Shown in pieces: positions 42,038 to 50,587 of a DNA stretch of 64,000 nt. Source of the stretch: an uncultured Agrobacterium sp. Lineage in GTDB: Bacteria > Pseudomonadota > Alphaproteobacteria > Rhizobiales > Rhizobiaceae. The notes beneath the pieces were generated by a model. The model was not told the origin of the DNA, made no database searches, and saw only the letters and a list, made by a program, of their open reading frames with translations. A program made the position numbers and the translations under genes. Location: the NCBI GenBank assembly GCA_913777615.1, contig CAJYTK010000017.1:248001-312000 (forward strand). Direction: 5' to 3'. Every line of letters starts with the position of its first letter. Position 1 is the first letter of the stretch.

Positions 42038-42568
42038 TTAAAGCGGGACCGAATCGCTAAGCGGCAGCACGAAGGGGACGTTGCCATCGGTGTCCGCACC
42101 GCGGCCGATCGCCTTGATTGCGCTCACCAATCGACCCTTGCGGTCAAGCAGCCTGTCGCCGATTTCAATGATGCGGGCATTCGGCGTCGCATATGGGGAT
42201 ACTGTTCTTAGCCGGCGTGCTAGCGCTGTTTCATCCTGATCCGGATAGAGAGCCAGTGCGGCGACGATCGCTGCGGCTGGCGAACGGGAAACACCCATCC
42301 AGCAATGGATCAAGAGCGGCGCGGATTGATCCCATTCACGGGCAAAATCGATCAGCCGCAGAACATGGGCATCGTCCGGCGCGATGAGAGCGTCGTTCCC
42401 CTTAAAGGCGATATCGTTCATTTGCAGTGTCAGATGCCGCTCTGCAGAAATCACGGCAGGGCGGTGAAAGGCCTGCTCCTTGGCGATCAAGGTAATCATT
42501 TCACGCGCCTTGTGGCGCACGGCCATTTCTCCGATGCGGGAAAGTGGCGAGACGACAATTGCGGTCAT
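42038..42568 (-). CDS. Tyrosine-phosphatase-like protein
   Basis: A 176-residue protein with the Cys-X5-Arg signature of the protein tyrosine/dual-specificity phosphatases (LLIHCWMGVSRSPAAA near residue 90). Upstream LRLIDFAREWDQ is in the position of the general-acid loop region. Substrate is unknown. The start ATG overlaps the stop of the HD gene (ATGA), and the HD gene in turn lies 3 bp behind the ygfZ-like gene, so the three form one tight operon. No signal sequence, hence cytoplasmic. Confidence 0.85.
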   Translation of the reverse strand: MTAIVVSPLSRIGEMAVRHKAREMITLIAKEQAFHRPAVISAERHLTLQMNDIAFKGNDALIAPDDAHVLRLIDFAREWDQSAPLLIHCWMGVSRSPAAAIVAALALYPDQDETALARRLRTVSPYATPNARIIEIGDRLLDRKGRLVSAIKAIGRGADTDGNVPFVLPLSDSVPL

Positions 42569-43176
42569 GCTGGGGCCTTGCGTAATGCTTCGATCACTTC
42601 GAAGCGTGCGATGAAACGGCGCTGTGCCTCCGTTGCGGGAACGGGATCGATGGCGATCATGTCGCGACTGATGCCGCGTGGAAGGCCGAAGAATTTCTGC
42701 GCCTCTGCAAGCGAAAAGCCCGCAAGCTCAGTGGCTTCGAAAAAGGCAGCAACCGTGTCGGCTTTCTTGATGCGGTCTTTTAGTTCGCGTGTGGGATGTG
42801 GCGGCAAGGAGAAACGCAGATGAATGGCGGCTTCCAGTCGGCTTTCGACACTTTTGTAGCCCCCACCAACGACGGATTTGAACGGAGAGATCATATCGCC
42901 GATCACATATTCCGGTGCATCATGCAGCAGCGCCATCAGCATATCATTCGGGGGAGCCGATGGATTCAAACGGCAAAAAATCGCCTCGACGATGAGACTG
43001 TGCTGCGCGACCGAAAAGGCGTGATCGCCCCGCGTTTGACCGTTCCAACGCGCCACACGCGCCAAGCCGTGGGCGATATCGGCAAGCTCCACATCCAGCG
43101 GTGAGGGATCGAGAAGATCGAGCCGCCTGCCGGAAAGCATGCGTTGCCATGCGCGCGGGGCCTTCGAGAGTGCCAC
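42565..43176 (-). CDS. HD-domain nucleotidase (YfbR-like)
   Basis: A 203-residue HD hydrolase resembling the 5'-deoxynucleotidase YfbR. RGDHAFSVAQHSLIVEAIF (about 48-66) gives the first metal His, MALLHDAPEYVIGDMISPFK (about 80-100) the HD pair and Glu, and ADTVAAFFEATEL (about 138-150) the last Asp. Likely substrates are deoxynucleoside monophosphates. The start codon is GTG at 43176 with AGAGGA eight bases before. It sits between the ygfZ-like and phosphatase genes with almost no spacing, implying co-expression. Confidence 0.85.
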   Translation of the reverse strand: MALSKAPRAWQRMLSGRRLDLLDPSPLDVELADIAHGLARVARWNGQTRGDHAFSVAQHSLIVEAIFCRLNPSAPPNDMLMALLHDAPEYVIGDMISPFKSVVGGGYKSVESRLEAAIHLRFSLPPHPTRELKDRIKKADTVAAFFEATELAGFSLAEAQKFFGLPRGISRDMIAIDPVPATEAQRRFIARFEVIEALRKAPA

Positions 43177-43179
43177 CGC

Positions 43180-44028
43180 TTAGTCCTCTGTGCTTGCAAG
43201 CGGATCGGTTGAGGGAAAGCTCAACCCAGTCCACTCCGGCAGAGACACAGACACGGTGACATCCCCTGCCATCATCGCAACGTGCGACGACATCGCGTCC
43301 GCGGCCCGATCGGTGCGCACTATCGCGAGGCCCTTGTCTGCGACGACCGTGCCAAGTGTCCCAATCGGCTTACCACCTGCCATGATCTCGGTGCCAGCTG
43401 CCGGAAGGATGTGTTCGCCAGAAACGATGACGACCCGCCGACGTGCCGTGCCGCGATGCTTCATGCGCGAGACGACTTCCTGACCGACGAAGCAACCCTT
43501 CTTGAAGGACACGCCGTCATTCACATCCATCAACACGTCATGGGGGAACGCATCCTGTAGCGCGTAATCGCGACCCGATTCGGCAACGCCATATGCTATC
43601 CGCAGCAGGTCGTAACTGGACGAATCGCCGCTCACGTGGTGACCCGGAACGCGATAAAGCACCACCCCCGCTTTGGCGAAGCGTCCGTCTTTGACGCCGT
43701 GTTGCGGGACAGAATCGTCCCAATGGACGCTGACGCCTTCCGTCTCTTCGGCTTGCAGATCGACAGCCGCGCGCAATTTGTACATTGTCAAGCGGCGCAG
43801 CAACGCCTCCTGTTGATCCTTGTCTGTCTCCAAACGGTACGCAGCGCCGTCGCGTGCGATCAGAAAATCAAACAGGATCTTGCCCTGCGGCGTCAGTAGC
43901 GCGCCTGCACGCGCTTCCCCATCGGGAAGTGAATCCAGATCCGTGGTGATCAGGTTTTGCAGGAAATCGGCAGCCGCTTCGCCACCAATGCGGATGAAAC
44001 GACGGTTCGGCAAGAAGGCGGATGACAT
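43180..44028 (-). CDS. ygfZ: Folate-binding YgfZ-family protein
   Basis: A 282-residue protein of the YgfZ/GcvT-like family, which uses tetrahydrofolate to support repair or assembly of certain iron-sulfur enzymes such as MiaB. The signature KGCFVGQEVVSRMKHRG (about residues 180-196) is complete, including its conserved Cys. The N-terminal GEAAADFLQNLITTDLDSL and GALLTPQGKILFDFLI are also typical. Start ATG at 44028 has only a weak ribosome site. It heads the ygfZ-HD-phosphatase operon. Confidence 0.92.
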   Translation of the reverse strand: MSSAFLPNRRFIRIGGEAAADFLQNLITTDLDSLPDGEARAGALLTPQGKILFDFLIARDGAAYRLETDKDQQEALLRRLTMYKLRAAVDLQAEETEGVSVHWDDSVPQHGVKDGRFAKAGVVLYRVPGHHVSGDSSSYDLLRIAYGVAESGRDYALQDAFPHDVLMDVNDGVSFKKGCFVGQEVVSRMKHRGTARRRVVIVSGEHILPAAGTEIMAGGKPIGTLGTVVADKGLAIVRTDRAADAMSSHVAMMAGDVTVSVSLPEWTGLSFPSTDPLASTED

Positions 44029-44322
44029 GGCGTTACCATTCAGCTGGGTTTTTTCCCTACGGCCTCGGCCTGAACATCAGAATCGGTTTTCGGAAAAAGC
44101 CCGATGCGTAGAGACAAAAAAGATAGAGCGTCCTTTGTGCGTCCAAGAACACGCACGGTGCTTTAGAGTTAGGATTTTAGGCGCGCGAGGGCAAGCCGGA
44201 AGGGGCAGTTGAGGCCAAAGTGCATCACGGTCTTCAAGATTCGCTCTGACGCTTGATCTCTTTGCCTCACCGCATGTCAGTATTGCCGAAAATTGGCGCG
44301 GACCATGCTTCAAGCGGCCTGA
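44029..44322. other. Intergenic region upstream of ygfZ
   Basis: About 290 bp without a supported gene. A 78-codon minus-strand frame has no family resemblance or good start site. It should include the ygfZ operon promoter and the 3' end of the exported hypothetical gene lies beyond it on the same strand. Confidence 0.4.
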
Positions 44323-45072
44323 TCAGTCGCCTGCGCCAAAGAACTTCCACTGTCCATCTGGCGAGATGCCGATACGGTAAAAGCTGTAATTGCCATATTC
44401 CTGCATGTCGGCCAGATCGCCAGCCGTGATGATACGCAGGAGATCTACTTTCTCGGGCTTGGTCAGTGTGTTGAGCGACTTTCCGGCAAAGTAGGGGAAG
44501 ACATACATTTCATCCGGCGTTCCGGCATCCACGCGGGCATAGCCGGTAGAGAGAAGATCGAGGATTATGGCCAGCACTTCCAGACCTTCCGGGTCGCCGG
44601 AGAAGCTTTTCAGCGCAGCGATAGGATCTGTTCCTTCGGCGTCTATACGCGTCTGGTTCGGGCCGGCATTGATCAGTGGACGCAGTTTCTCGATATCGCC
44701 ACTGGAGGCCGCGTCGATGATCAATTGACGCAGACGACGCACCGGCTCCGGTGCCTTGCTGATATCATGCTCGATTTGTGCGGAGACTTGCGGCGCATCG
44801 TTTTGTTCAGGCGCTGCCTCATGTTGTCCGCCCTGGCGGTTCACCAGCGGATCTGGCATGGGAATGCCATCGGAACCCTCTTCGACCGGCGCCGGCTGCG
44901 ACGACTTGGGCGCCTCGGATGCCTGGGCCTGCTTGGTCTCGCCGCTTGGACCAGGCTTCAGCTCAGACAGAGCATAGGCCGCATGCGGTAGTGCGGTGGC
45001 AGAAAGGGTTAGTGAAATAACGGCGGCAAGCGCGGCAGACGACCGCGCGACTTTATGACCGAAAAACAGCAT
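44323..45072 (-). CDS. Exported protein of unknown function
   Basis: A 249-residue protein with a signal peptide (about residues 1-34: RSSAALAAVISLTLSATALPHAAYA). A low-complexity Pro/Glu/Gln-rich stretch follows (about 38-110), then a compact C-terminal domain: VRRLRQLIIDAASSGDIEKL and RPLINAG (ankyrin-like helix pair), TDPIAALKSFSGDPEGLEVL, MYVFPYFAGKSLNTL and YSFYRIGISPDGQWKFF. I recall similar conserved proteins in Rhizobiales with no known role. It is probably periplasmic. The downstream neighbour on the same strand starts 15 bp before it, suggesting co-transcription with the 85-residue gene. Confidence 0.75.
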   Translation of the reverse strand: MLFFGHKVARSSAALAAVISLTLSATALPHAAYALSELKPGPSGETKQAQASEAPKSSQPAPVEEGSDGIPMPDPLVNRQGGQHEAAPEQNDAPQVSAQIEHDISKAPEPVRRLRQLIIDAASSGDIEKLRPLINAGPNQTRIDAEGTDPIAALKSFSGDPEGLEVLAIILDLLSTGYARVDAGTPDEMYVFPYFAGKSLNTLTKPEKVDLLRIITAGDLADMQEYGNYSFYRIGISPDGQWKFFGAGD

Positions 45073-45086
45073 GGATAGGCTCCCGC

Positions 45087-45344
45087 TTACTGAATGATCC
45101 GCTGCGGGGAAAATTCGCCAGCAAGCATGCGCTGACGCAATGATTCGAGCATGGCCTCTGCGCCGGCTTCGCCATGCATGCGAATGGTTTCGCGCATGGC
45201 CAAGGCTATAGCGGCATCTGCGATGATCTCCGGTTCGATGCCATCGGCCATACCATCAGCCCAGGCTTCGTTTTGATGTTCCAGAGCGACCTGCATCTTT
45301 TCATGCGCGATCATATCGTGGATTTCGTTACGGCTCGTTTGCAT
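45087..45344 (-). CDS. Small conserved hypothetical protein
   Basis: An 85-residue acidic, helix-rich cytoplasmic protein (HDMIAHEKMQVALEHQNEAW, IADAAIALAMRETIRMHGEA, LRQRMLAGEFSPQRIIQ). There is no recognised family and no membrane segment. It lies 14 bp upstream of the exported hypothetical gene on the same strand and is likely co-transcribed with it. Support comes from good coding character and operon position. Confidence 0.6.
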   Translation of the reverse strand: MQTSRNEIHDMIAHEKMQVALEHQNEAWADGMADGIEPEIIADAAIALAMRETIRMHGEAGAEAMLESLRQRMLAGEFSPQRIIQ

Positions 45345-45429
45345 CTTTCATCCTCGACAGGGCGTCCAAGTCGTTACCACCCTGTTAACAACTCTAACAG
45401 TCTTTTATCAAAACGGCACGCCCTGCGGC

Positions 45430-45451
45430 GAAAAGAGGTTAACAATCCTCT
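45430..45451 (-). terminator. Short hairpin at the end of the TIGR02301 gene
   Basis: On the minus strand AGAGG, 8 bases, CCTCT is followed by TTTC. The stem overlaps the stop codon. It is short but well placed for termination. Confidence 0.4.
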
Positions 45452-45944
45452 AATTTCCGAATCTCGACGTGATTTCTTGTGCGAGTGTTGCGCCTTCGGC
45501 ACGGTATTTCTGTTCCGCCAAGAGCGCGGCGGAGGTGCAACTCGTATGGACAGCCGCAAAGGTCCGGTATCCGCGGTTGAATGCGGCGGTCATACGCTGC
45601 TTTCGCTGCGGCTCGTTTGCAGTATCCGCTGCCAGAATATCGCTCATGGCTTTGCGCCACTCCTGCGGACCCGTCGCCGGGCAGAGCGTGCGCAGATATT
45701 GCACGGCGCCAAGGATTTCCGACAGGCGCGCCAGCTTGTCGTCATAGGGTGCTGGCTTGCTTTCCTGCGGTGGTGGCGCTGTCGGCTGAGGTGGTTTCGG
45801 GCTTGCAGCGTGCAAGGCGACGGGCAGAGCCACACTCACCAACAATGCCGACAAAAAACAAACCCTTTGACCCATGACTTTACGCGCAACCCAACATCGA
45901 CTCGTGACAAACTTCTTCCAGATAGCTGTGATTCTAGTGTTCAT
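45450..45944 (-). CDS. TIGR02301-family exported protein
   Basis: A protein of 164 residues from the ATG at 45944, or 141 from the in-frame ATG at 45875 (MGQRVCFLSALLVSVALPVALHA), which gives a normal signal peptide. The mature part has a Pro-rich spacer and a helical domain with conserved Cys in QYLRTLCPATGPQEWRKAM and HTSCTSAALLAEQKY. RFNRGYRTFAAVH-like spacing matches TIGR02301, a Rhizobiales family of unknown function. The longer form overlaps the Nudix stop by 11 bp. Periplasmic location is likely. Confidence 0.7.
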   Translation of the reverse strand: MNTRITAIWKKFVTSRCWVARKVMGQRVCFLSALLVSVALPVALHAASPKPPQPTAPPPQESKPAPYDDKLARLSEILGAVQYLRTLCPATGPQEWRKAMSDILAADTANEPQRKQRMTAAFNRGYRTFAAVHTSCTSAALLAEQKYRAEGATLAQEITSRFGN

Positions 45945-46356
45945 GCAACTGGCCTAAAACGCGCTCGGCGCATTCCAGAACACTTTCCGGTGCGGGGAGA
46001 CGGCGTATCTCCTCGAGCGTGAACCATCCGGCATCTGCCGCGTCATCTGCTGCAAGAGCCGCGGTCTGCTCGTCCGCGTCCACAAGAAACACCGACAGTA
46101 GAAAATGACTGGTCAGCCGTCCCGCAACGTCATACGAAGGCAGATCGTAGGTCGCGAAAAGCTGTGGATCGCGCGCCTTGATGCCTGTCTCTTCCAGCAA
46201 TTCGCGAAGTGCTGTCTGCGCCGGTGTCTCGCCAGGCTCGCCGCGCCCACCGGGAAAGGCGAACATGTCCTTCGATGGCGGATTGATTCGCCGCACCAAC
46301 AGCAGACGGTCGCCACGCCGGACGATGGCGGAAGATGCTGGGTGGGGAAGAGGCAT
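45934..46356 (-). CDS. Nudix hydrolase
   Basis: A 140-residue hydrolase of nucleoside-diphosphate-linked compounds. The Nudix box is complete: GGRGEPGETPAQTALRELLE then ETG, near residues 36-58, with Glu ligands for magnesium. Length and fold fit the MutT/ADP-ribose class; the substrate is not evident. The start has GAAGGAAACC upstream. The frame of the damaged glutathione S-transferase gene reads into this gene in a different frame. Confidence 0.88.
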   Translation of the reverse strand: MPLPHPASSAIVRRGDRLLLVRRINPPSKDMFAFPGGRGEPGETPAQTALRELLEETGIKARDPQLFATYDLPSYDVAGRLTSHFLLSVFLVDADEQTAALAADDAADAGWFTLEEIRRLPAPESVLECAERVLGQLHEH

Positions 46357-46392
46357 GCGGTTTCCTTCAAGAATCTGCTTCTTATTATGCAG

Positions 46393-47072
46393 TCAACCTT
46401 GCAGGAAACGTGGCGGCATCTTTTCCTTGTAGGGAAATACTGAAAATAGGGGCTCGCCTCTTCAATCACTCGCTTCACCGAAGGTCTTGAAACCAATCGT
46501 TCGAAATACTCGCTGGTGTTTTTAAAGTCGCCGCTGAACGGATGAACGATCGACCCATAAAAGAACGCCGGAACCGTAGAGCAATGCGCCATCGAAAACT
46601 CCTTGCCTGCGACCCACTCACGACTTGGTAAGTGCTGCTCCAGGACGCCATAGGCCTTTTCGATGGTCGCATGAGCCTCGGATAAACCATGAGGATCGGG
46701 AGCATCTTTAGGACGCAAACGTTCCGCGGCAATGCGCTGCATAGACTGGTGGATGTAGAGATCAAAGAACCGATCCCATAGCCGCACCTCAAGCTGCTCC
46801 TCCACGCCTTTCGGCAGCAGTTCGGCCGGACCTTGATAATGGGTATGAATATATTCGATGATGATGCTGCTTTCCGGCAGCGCTACGTTGGCTTCGATAT
46901 CATGCAGCGCCAGCATCTTTCCCCTCGGTGATCTTTCAACGAACGCCGCCCTTGAATCAGGATTGGAGAAATCGACGATAACCGGTTCAAAAGATGTGCC
47001 GTTTTCATAAAGTGCCACGAGCACCTTGTGGCAGAATGACGAAAGCGGGTGCATATAGAGCTTAAGGGTCAT
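46393..47072 (-). pseudogene. Glutathione S-transferase gene with a 3' frameshift
   Basis: The first 210 or so residues form a good cytosolic GST: a thioredoxin-like domain (LYMHPLSSFCHKVLVALYE, then ALPESSIIIEYI) and a helical domain (QLEVRLWDRFFDLYIH, EFSMAHCSTVPAFFY). After PYFQYFP the frame changes to unrelated sequence and runs through the Nudix gene as far as 46113. Inserting one base near 46432-46434 (a run of three C on the coding strand) restores YKEKMPPRFLQG and a stop at 46393, the normal GST ending, for 226 residues. The usual Asp of the helix N-cap (SMAD) is His here. The gene may be inactive or make an extended protein; a sequencing error is also possible. Confidence 0.75.
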
Positions 47073-47220
47073 GTAACCGCTCCGGGGTGTGACATAGACC
47101 GTGGCTGAATGCTTGGCGGGCTCGACGAGACTGCACGAAAGAGATGGTTTTCGCTATGATGCGCTCAAGGCCCCGAACAGTCCACCTTGCCTGCGGCGGA
47201 AACAGGAGCAGGAAATAGGC

Positions 47221-47544
47221 ATGAAAATTACCCTCGTCTATGCAGCCGCAGCGCTTGCCGAAATAGCTGGATGCTTTGCCTTTTGGGCGTGGCTGCGCAT
47301 GGGCAGATCGGTGGTTTGGTTGGTGCCCGGGATGGTGTCGCTTGCAATCTTTGCCTGGCTTTTGACGCTGGTGCCGACCGAGGCTGCCGGACGGGCCTAT
47401 GCGGCCTATGGAGGCATTTACATCGTCGCTTCTTTGCTGTGGCTTTGGGGCGTGGAGCGTCATGCGCCCGATCGCTGGGATCTGGCGGGCGGCGCGGTTT
47501 GCCTTGCCGGCGCTTCGCTCATTCTGTTTGCGCCGAGAGGATAG
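47221..47544 (+). CDS. YnfA/UPF0060 small membrane protein
   Basis: A 107-residue inner-membrane protein with four transmembrane helices (about 4-25, 31-50, 60-80, 86-104). It includes the family pattern [18 protein letters not shown], ending in [24 protein letters not shown]0060 proteins resemble small multidrug exporters, but a function is not established. The ATG at 47221 has AGGAAATAGGC before it. It ends 4 bp before the SRAP gene, so they are co-transcribed. Confidence 0.92.
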   Translation: MKITLVYAAAALAEIAGCFAFWAWLRMGRSVVWLVPGMVSLAIFAWLLTLVPTEAAGRAYAAYGGIYIVASLLWLWGVERHAPDRWDLAGGAVCLAGASLILFAPRG

Positions 47545-47548
47545 GTCC

Positions 47549-48304
47549 ATGTGCGGTCGCTTCGTACTGAAAGCAACGCCGGAAGAGATTGCCGATCATC
47601 TCGATCTGATCGGCGTTGAGGATTTCCCGCCGCGTTTCAACATCGCGCCGACCCAGCCGATCCTGATTATTGTGGAGGGTGAGCGGCAGGAAGTGGGAAG
47701 CAACCTGCCAAACCGGCAGGCCATGCTCGTGCGCTGGGGCTTCATGCCGGGTTGGGTAAAAGACCCCAAGACCTTTCCGCTTCTGATCAATGCGCGCGCA
47801 GAAACCGCCATCGGCAAGGCGTCGTTCCGCGCTGCCATGCGTCATCGCCGCATCCTCATCCCGGCGAGCGGATTTTACGAGTGGAAAAGACCAGCCAAAG
47901 ATGATTGCGGCAAGCTTCAGGCATACTACATCAGGCCAAAGCACGGCGGTATCGTTGCCTTCGCCGGATTGATGGAAACATGGTCCTCTGCAGATGGATC
48001 GGAAGTCGATACCGGCGCGATCCTCACCACCGCTGCCAACGCCTCTATGTCACGCATCCACGACCGGATGCCGGTGGTGATCGCTCCGCAGGATTTCAGC
48101 CGTTGGCTGGATTGTAAGACGCAGGAGCCACGCGAGGTCTCGAGCTTGATGACGGCAGCGGATGAGGATTTCTTCGAGATGATCCCGGTTTCGGACAGGG
48201 TGAACAAGGTCGCCAATGTCGGGCCTGATCTTATCGAGCCGGTGGAGGAAACCGCACCACTTGCTCCGGTGAAAGAGAAGAGCGAGCAACTCGCGCTATT
48301 TTAG
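47549..48304 (+). CDS. SOS-response-associated peptidase (SRAP/HMCES, YedK-like)
   Basis: A 251-residue protein that covalently traps abasic sites in single-stranded DNA through its N-terminal cysteine. After removal of Met, Cys2 (MCGRFVL) is the reactive residue. PPRFNIAPTQPI, RAETAIGKASFR, ASGFYEWKR with the catalytic Glu, and MSRIHDRMPVVI with the catalytic His complete the active site. The C-terminal tail ends QLALF, resembling a sliding-clamp binding motif (QxxLF). A longer upstream frame is rejected because Cys must be second. It lies 4 bp behind the ynfA-like gene. Confidence 0.95.
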   Translation: MCGRFVLKATPEEIADHLDLIGVEDFPPRFNIAPTQPILIIVEGERQEVGSNLPNRQAMLVRWGFMPGWVKDPKTFPLLINARAETAIGKASFRAAMRHRRILIPASGFYEWKRPAKDDCGKLQAYYIRPKHGGIVAFAGLMETWSSADGSEVDTGAILTTAANASMSRIHDRMPVVIAPQDFSRWLDCKTQEPREVSSLMTAADEDFFEMIPVSDRVNKVANVGPDLIEPVEETAPLAPVKEKSEQLALF

Positions 48305-48418
48305 ACGAGGAATCGGCTTCTTGCCGATCGTGTCTCTACGTAGAAAATGAAAATGGCGCTCGAAAGCGCCACTTGCAAAGCTCGCGGGCACCACACTGCC
48401 TGCTAAACTTGAAAGAGA

Positions 48419-48553
48419 TCAGGCAGTCTTTGCCTGCTTCGGCTTGCGCGCCACCATCATGGCGGCGGCTGCAACGGCCTTGAGGCCGAGCGGCTGGTAA
48501 TGCGCCTTCAGATCCGGTTTTGCTGGCGTTTCGATTTTCGTTGTCTCAGTCAT
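48419..48553 (-). CDS. Small protein of unknown function (44 residues)
   Basis: The ATG at 48553 has an excellent GGAGGGTGG ribosome site. The product reads MTETTKIETPAKPDLKAHYQ, then PLGLKAVAAAAMMVARKPKQ, ending AKTA. It has a short Ala/Met-rich hydrophobic helix flanked by lysines, which could touch the membrane. A frame extending 69 codons further upstream lacks support. I believe similar short proteins are annotated in other Rhizobiaceae, but the family name is not known to me. Confidence 0.6.
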   Translation of the reverse strand: MTETTKIETPAKPDLKAHYQPLGLKAVAAAAMMVARKPKQAKTA

Positions 48554-48756
48554 TCCACCCTCCGCAGATTGCTTGTCCGGCCTTGATTCGCGGGCCTTCC
48601 TGACAAGCTCTCTCGGGGTCAATCGTGACGAATTCGAGGCGGATTCAATCAATTGAAAATTGCAGTCTGCGACATTTCGTGTTCGCCCCCACCCTGGAAC
48701 TGCCCACCGCTGAAACCAGTCATTGTTGCCGCGAAACGCTTTCAGTCCCGCTGAGG

Positions 48757-49617
48757 TCAAATGCCTCGGTCTAGACCGTCGCCGCTGTCGCCGTGATCAT
48801 GGTCTTCGATGGTCAGCGTGCCGTAACGTTTATGCCAGATCCGTGCGCTGAAGGGCAAAAATGTGAGATAGGCCAGAACCGTCAGGATCAGAACTTCCCA
48901 GGTGAAGCTCATCAGGAGCGCGACATAGAGCACGACGATCAAAATCGCTGGAAGAACGAGATCGCGGCGGATGCGGCTTTCAGACTTTCCCGACCATACC
49001 GGAAGGCGGCTGATCAGAAGGTAGCCGATCAATACTGTATAGGCAGCGGCAATGTGGGCAAACGTGCGGCTCGGCTCGACGCCAATAAATCCGACATAAA
49101 CGGGAAGCAATACCAGCATCGCGCCCATCGGAGCGGGAACGCCAACAAAGAATTCGTTCTGCCAGGGCGCCTTCACTTCCCGCTCGACCATGACATTGAA
49201 GCGCGCCAGGCGAAGTCCAGCAGCAATGACATAGATGAGGGCAGCGATCCAACCCAGCGACCGCGCTTGATCGAGGAGATAGGCATATACGACGAGGGCA
49301 GGGGCAACGCCGAAATTGACGATGTCGGCAAGCGAATCCATCTGCGCGCCGAATTTGGACGTTGCCTTCATCATCCTTGCCAGGCGTCCATCGATCCCGT
49401 CGAGGAACGCTGCCACCAGAACCATGGCGACCGCCAGCTCGAAGCGTCCCTCGAAGGCGAGGCGAACGCCACTAAGACCCGCGCAGATGGCAAGTACCGT
49501 GACGAGATTGGGCACGACCAGACGAAGCGGAATTTCGCGAAGCCTCGGGCCTCGTCCGCTATCTGTGCTGACCTCGGGCTTGCCGTGGATATTCGGCTGC
49601 GGCGCTTGTTCTTCCAT
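48757..49617 (-). CDS. pssA: CDP-diacylglycerol-serine O-phosphatidyltransferase
   Basis: A 286-residue inner-membrane enzyme forming phosphatidylserine from CDP-diacylglycerol and serine. The CDP-alcohol phosphotransferase motif is complete: DGIDGRLARMMKATSKFG and then AQMDSLAD, with four Asp (about residues 75-100). Around eight hydrophobic helices follow. It lies 24 bp downstream of psd on the same strand, so the two consecutive steps of phosphatidylethanolamine synthesis are encoded together. Confidence 0.95.
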   Translation of the reverse strand: MEEQAPQPNIHGKPEVSTDSGRGPRLREIPLRLVVPNLVTVLAICAGLSGVRLAFEGRFELAVAMVLVAAFLDGIDGRLARMMKATSKFGAQMDSLADIVNFGVAPALVVYAYLLDQARSLGWIAALIYVIAAGLRLARFNVMVEREVKAPWQNEFFVGVPAPMGAMLVLLPVYVGFIGVEPSRTFAHIAAAYTVLIGYLLISRLPVWSGKSESRIRRDLVLPAILIVVLYVALLMSFTWEVLILTVLAYLTFLPFSARIWHKRYGTLTIEDHDHGDSGDGLDRGI

Positions 49618-49641
49618 CGATCGTGGCTCCCTGTCGTATCA

Positions 49642-50340
49642 TCAGGCGCGGCGGCTGAGAACGGCCCCCTTGGCCGAGCCGAATTCGGCAAGAACGGTTT
49701 CGCCAGCAATAGCCGTCTGTCCGACGGAAACGCGCGGTGCGAAGCCTTCAGGCAGGAAGATGTCGAGGCGAGAGCCGAAGCGGATAAGGCCGAAGCGCTC
49801 GCCGGCATCAACGGGTTCGTTCGGCTTAACCCAGCAGACAATTCGACGAGCGACCATGCCCGCAATCTGTACGACGCCGACCCGGCCATGCGCCGTTTCG
49901 ATCACAAGCCCGTTGCGTTCGTTGTCTTCCGAAGCCTTGTCGAGATCGGCATTAAGGAATAGGCCTGGGCGGTAGGCGACATTCACGATGCGGCCACGCA
50001 CCGGCGAGCGGTTAACGTGGCAGTTGAACACATTCATGAACACCGAAACACGCACCATCGGCTCCTTGCCGAGTTCGAGCTCCAGCGGAGGAACGACGGT
50101 CTGGATGGCGGACACGGTGCCATCTGCAGGGCTGATGATCAGATCGTCATCCTGTGGCGTCACGCGTTCGGGGTCGCGGAAGAAGTAGGCGCACCACGCT
50201 GTCAGAACCATACCGATCCAGAAGAGGGGCGTGGCGATCCAGCCGAGCACCAGCGATGCAACGAAGAAAGCCGCGATGAAAATGTAGCCTTCCTTGTGAA
50301 TCGGTACCAGGGTGTTGCGAATGGTATCGAACAGGTTCAT
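49642..50340 (-). CDS. psd: Phosphatidylserine decarboxylase proenzyme
   Basis: A 232-residue membrane-associated enzyme converting phosphatidylserine to phosphatidylethanolamine. Two hydrophobic segments near the N-terminus ([30 protein letters not shown], about 20-48) anchor it. [37 protein letters not shown] and the self-cleavage site [10 protein letters not shown] (Gly-Ser, near residue 187) mark the short, class-II-like form, where Ser becomes the pyruvoyl group. The ATG at 50340 gives the family start [18 protein letters not shown]. It is the first gene of psd-pssA. Confidence 0.95.
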   Translation of the reverse strand: MNLFDTIRNTLVPIHKEGYIFIAAFFVASLVLGWIATPLFWIGMVLTAWCAYFFRDPERVTPQDDDLIISPADGTVSAIQTVVPPLELELGKEPMVRVSVFMNVFNCHVNRSPVRGRIVNVAYRPGLFLNADLDKASEDNERNGLVIETAHGRVGVVQIAGMVARRIVCWVKPNEPVDAGERFGLIRFGSRLDIFLPEGFAPRVSVGQTAIAGETVLAEFGSAKGAVLSRRA

Positions 50341-50587
50341 TGGTCGTTCTTCTCCGAAATTTTCGTTTCCAGTCCTGACGATGCGCCTCTCGGCTGCTGC
50401 TCGCTCAGGCCTCGATTTGTCTGCATGCCCCATCGCAGAGCGTCTTAAGGTTCCTGCGTGACACGCATGATATAGTCGTTTCGCGACCATATTCACGTCT
50501 CAAGGCGACAAAACACGCATAGGTGACTACAGGCAAACCGCGCCACGGGCAATGGTGCGCAGCCACAAGACCGGTTTATACCCAGGC

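Noticed and set aside
48793-49962. 389-codon plus-strand open frame
   Set aside because: It is antisense to pssA and psd and has no ribosome site or homology.
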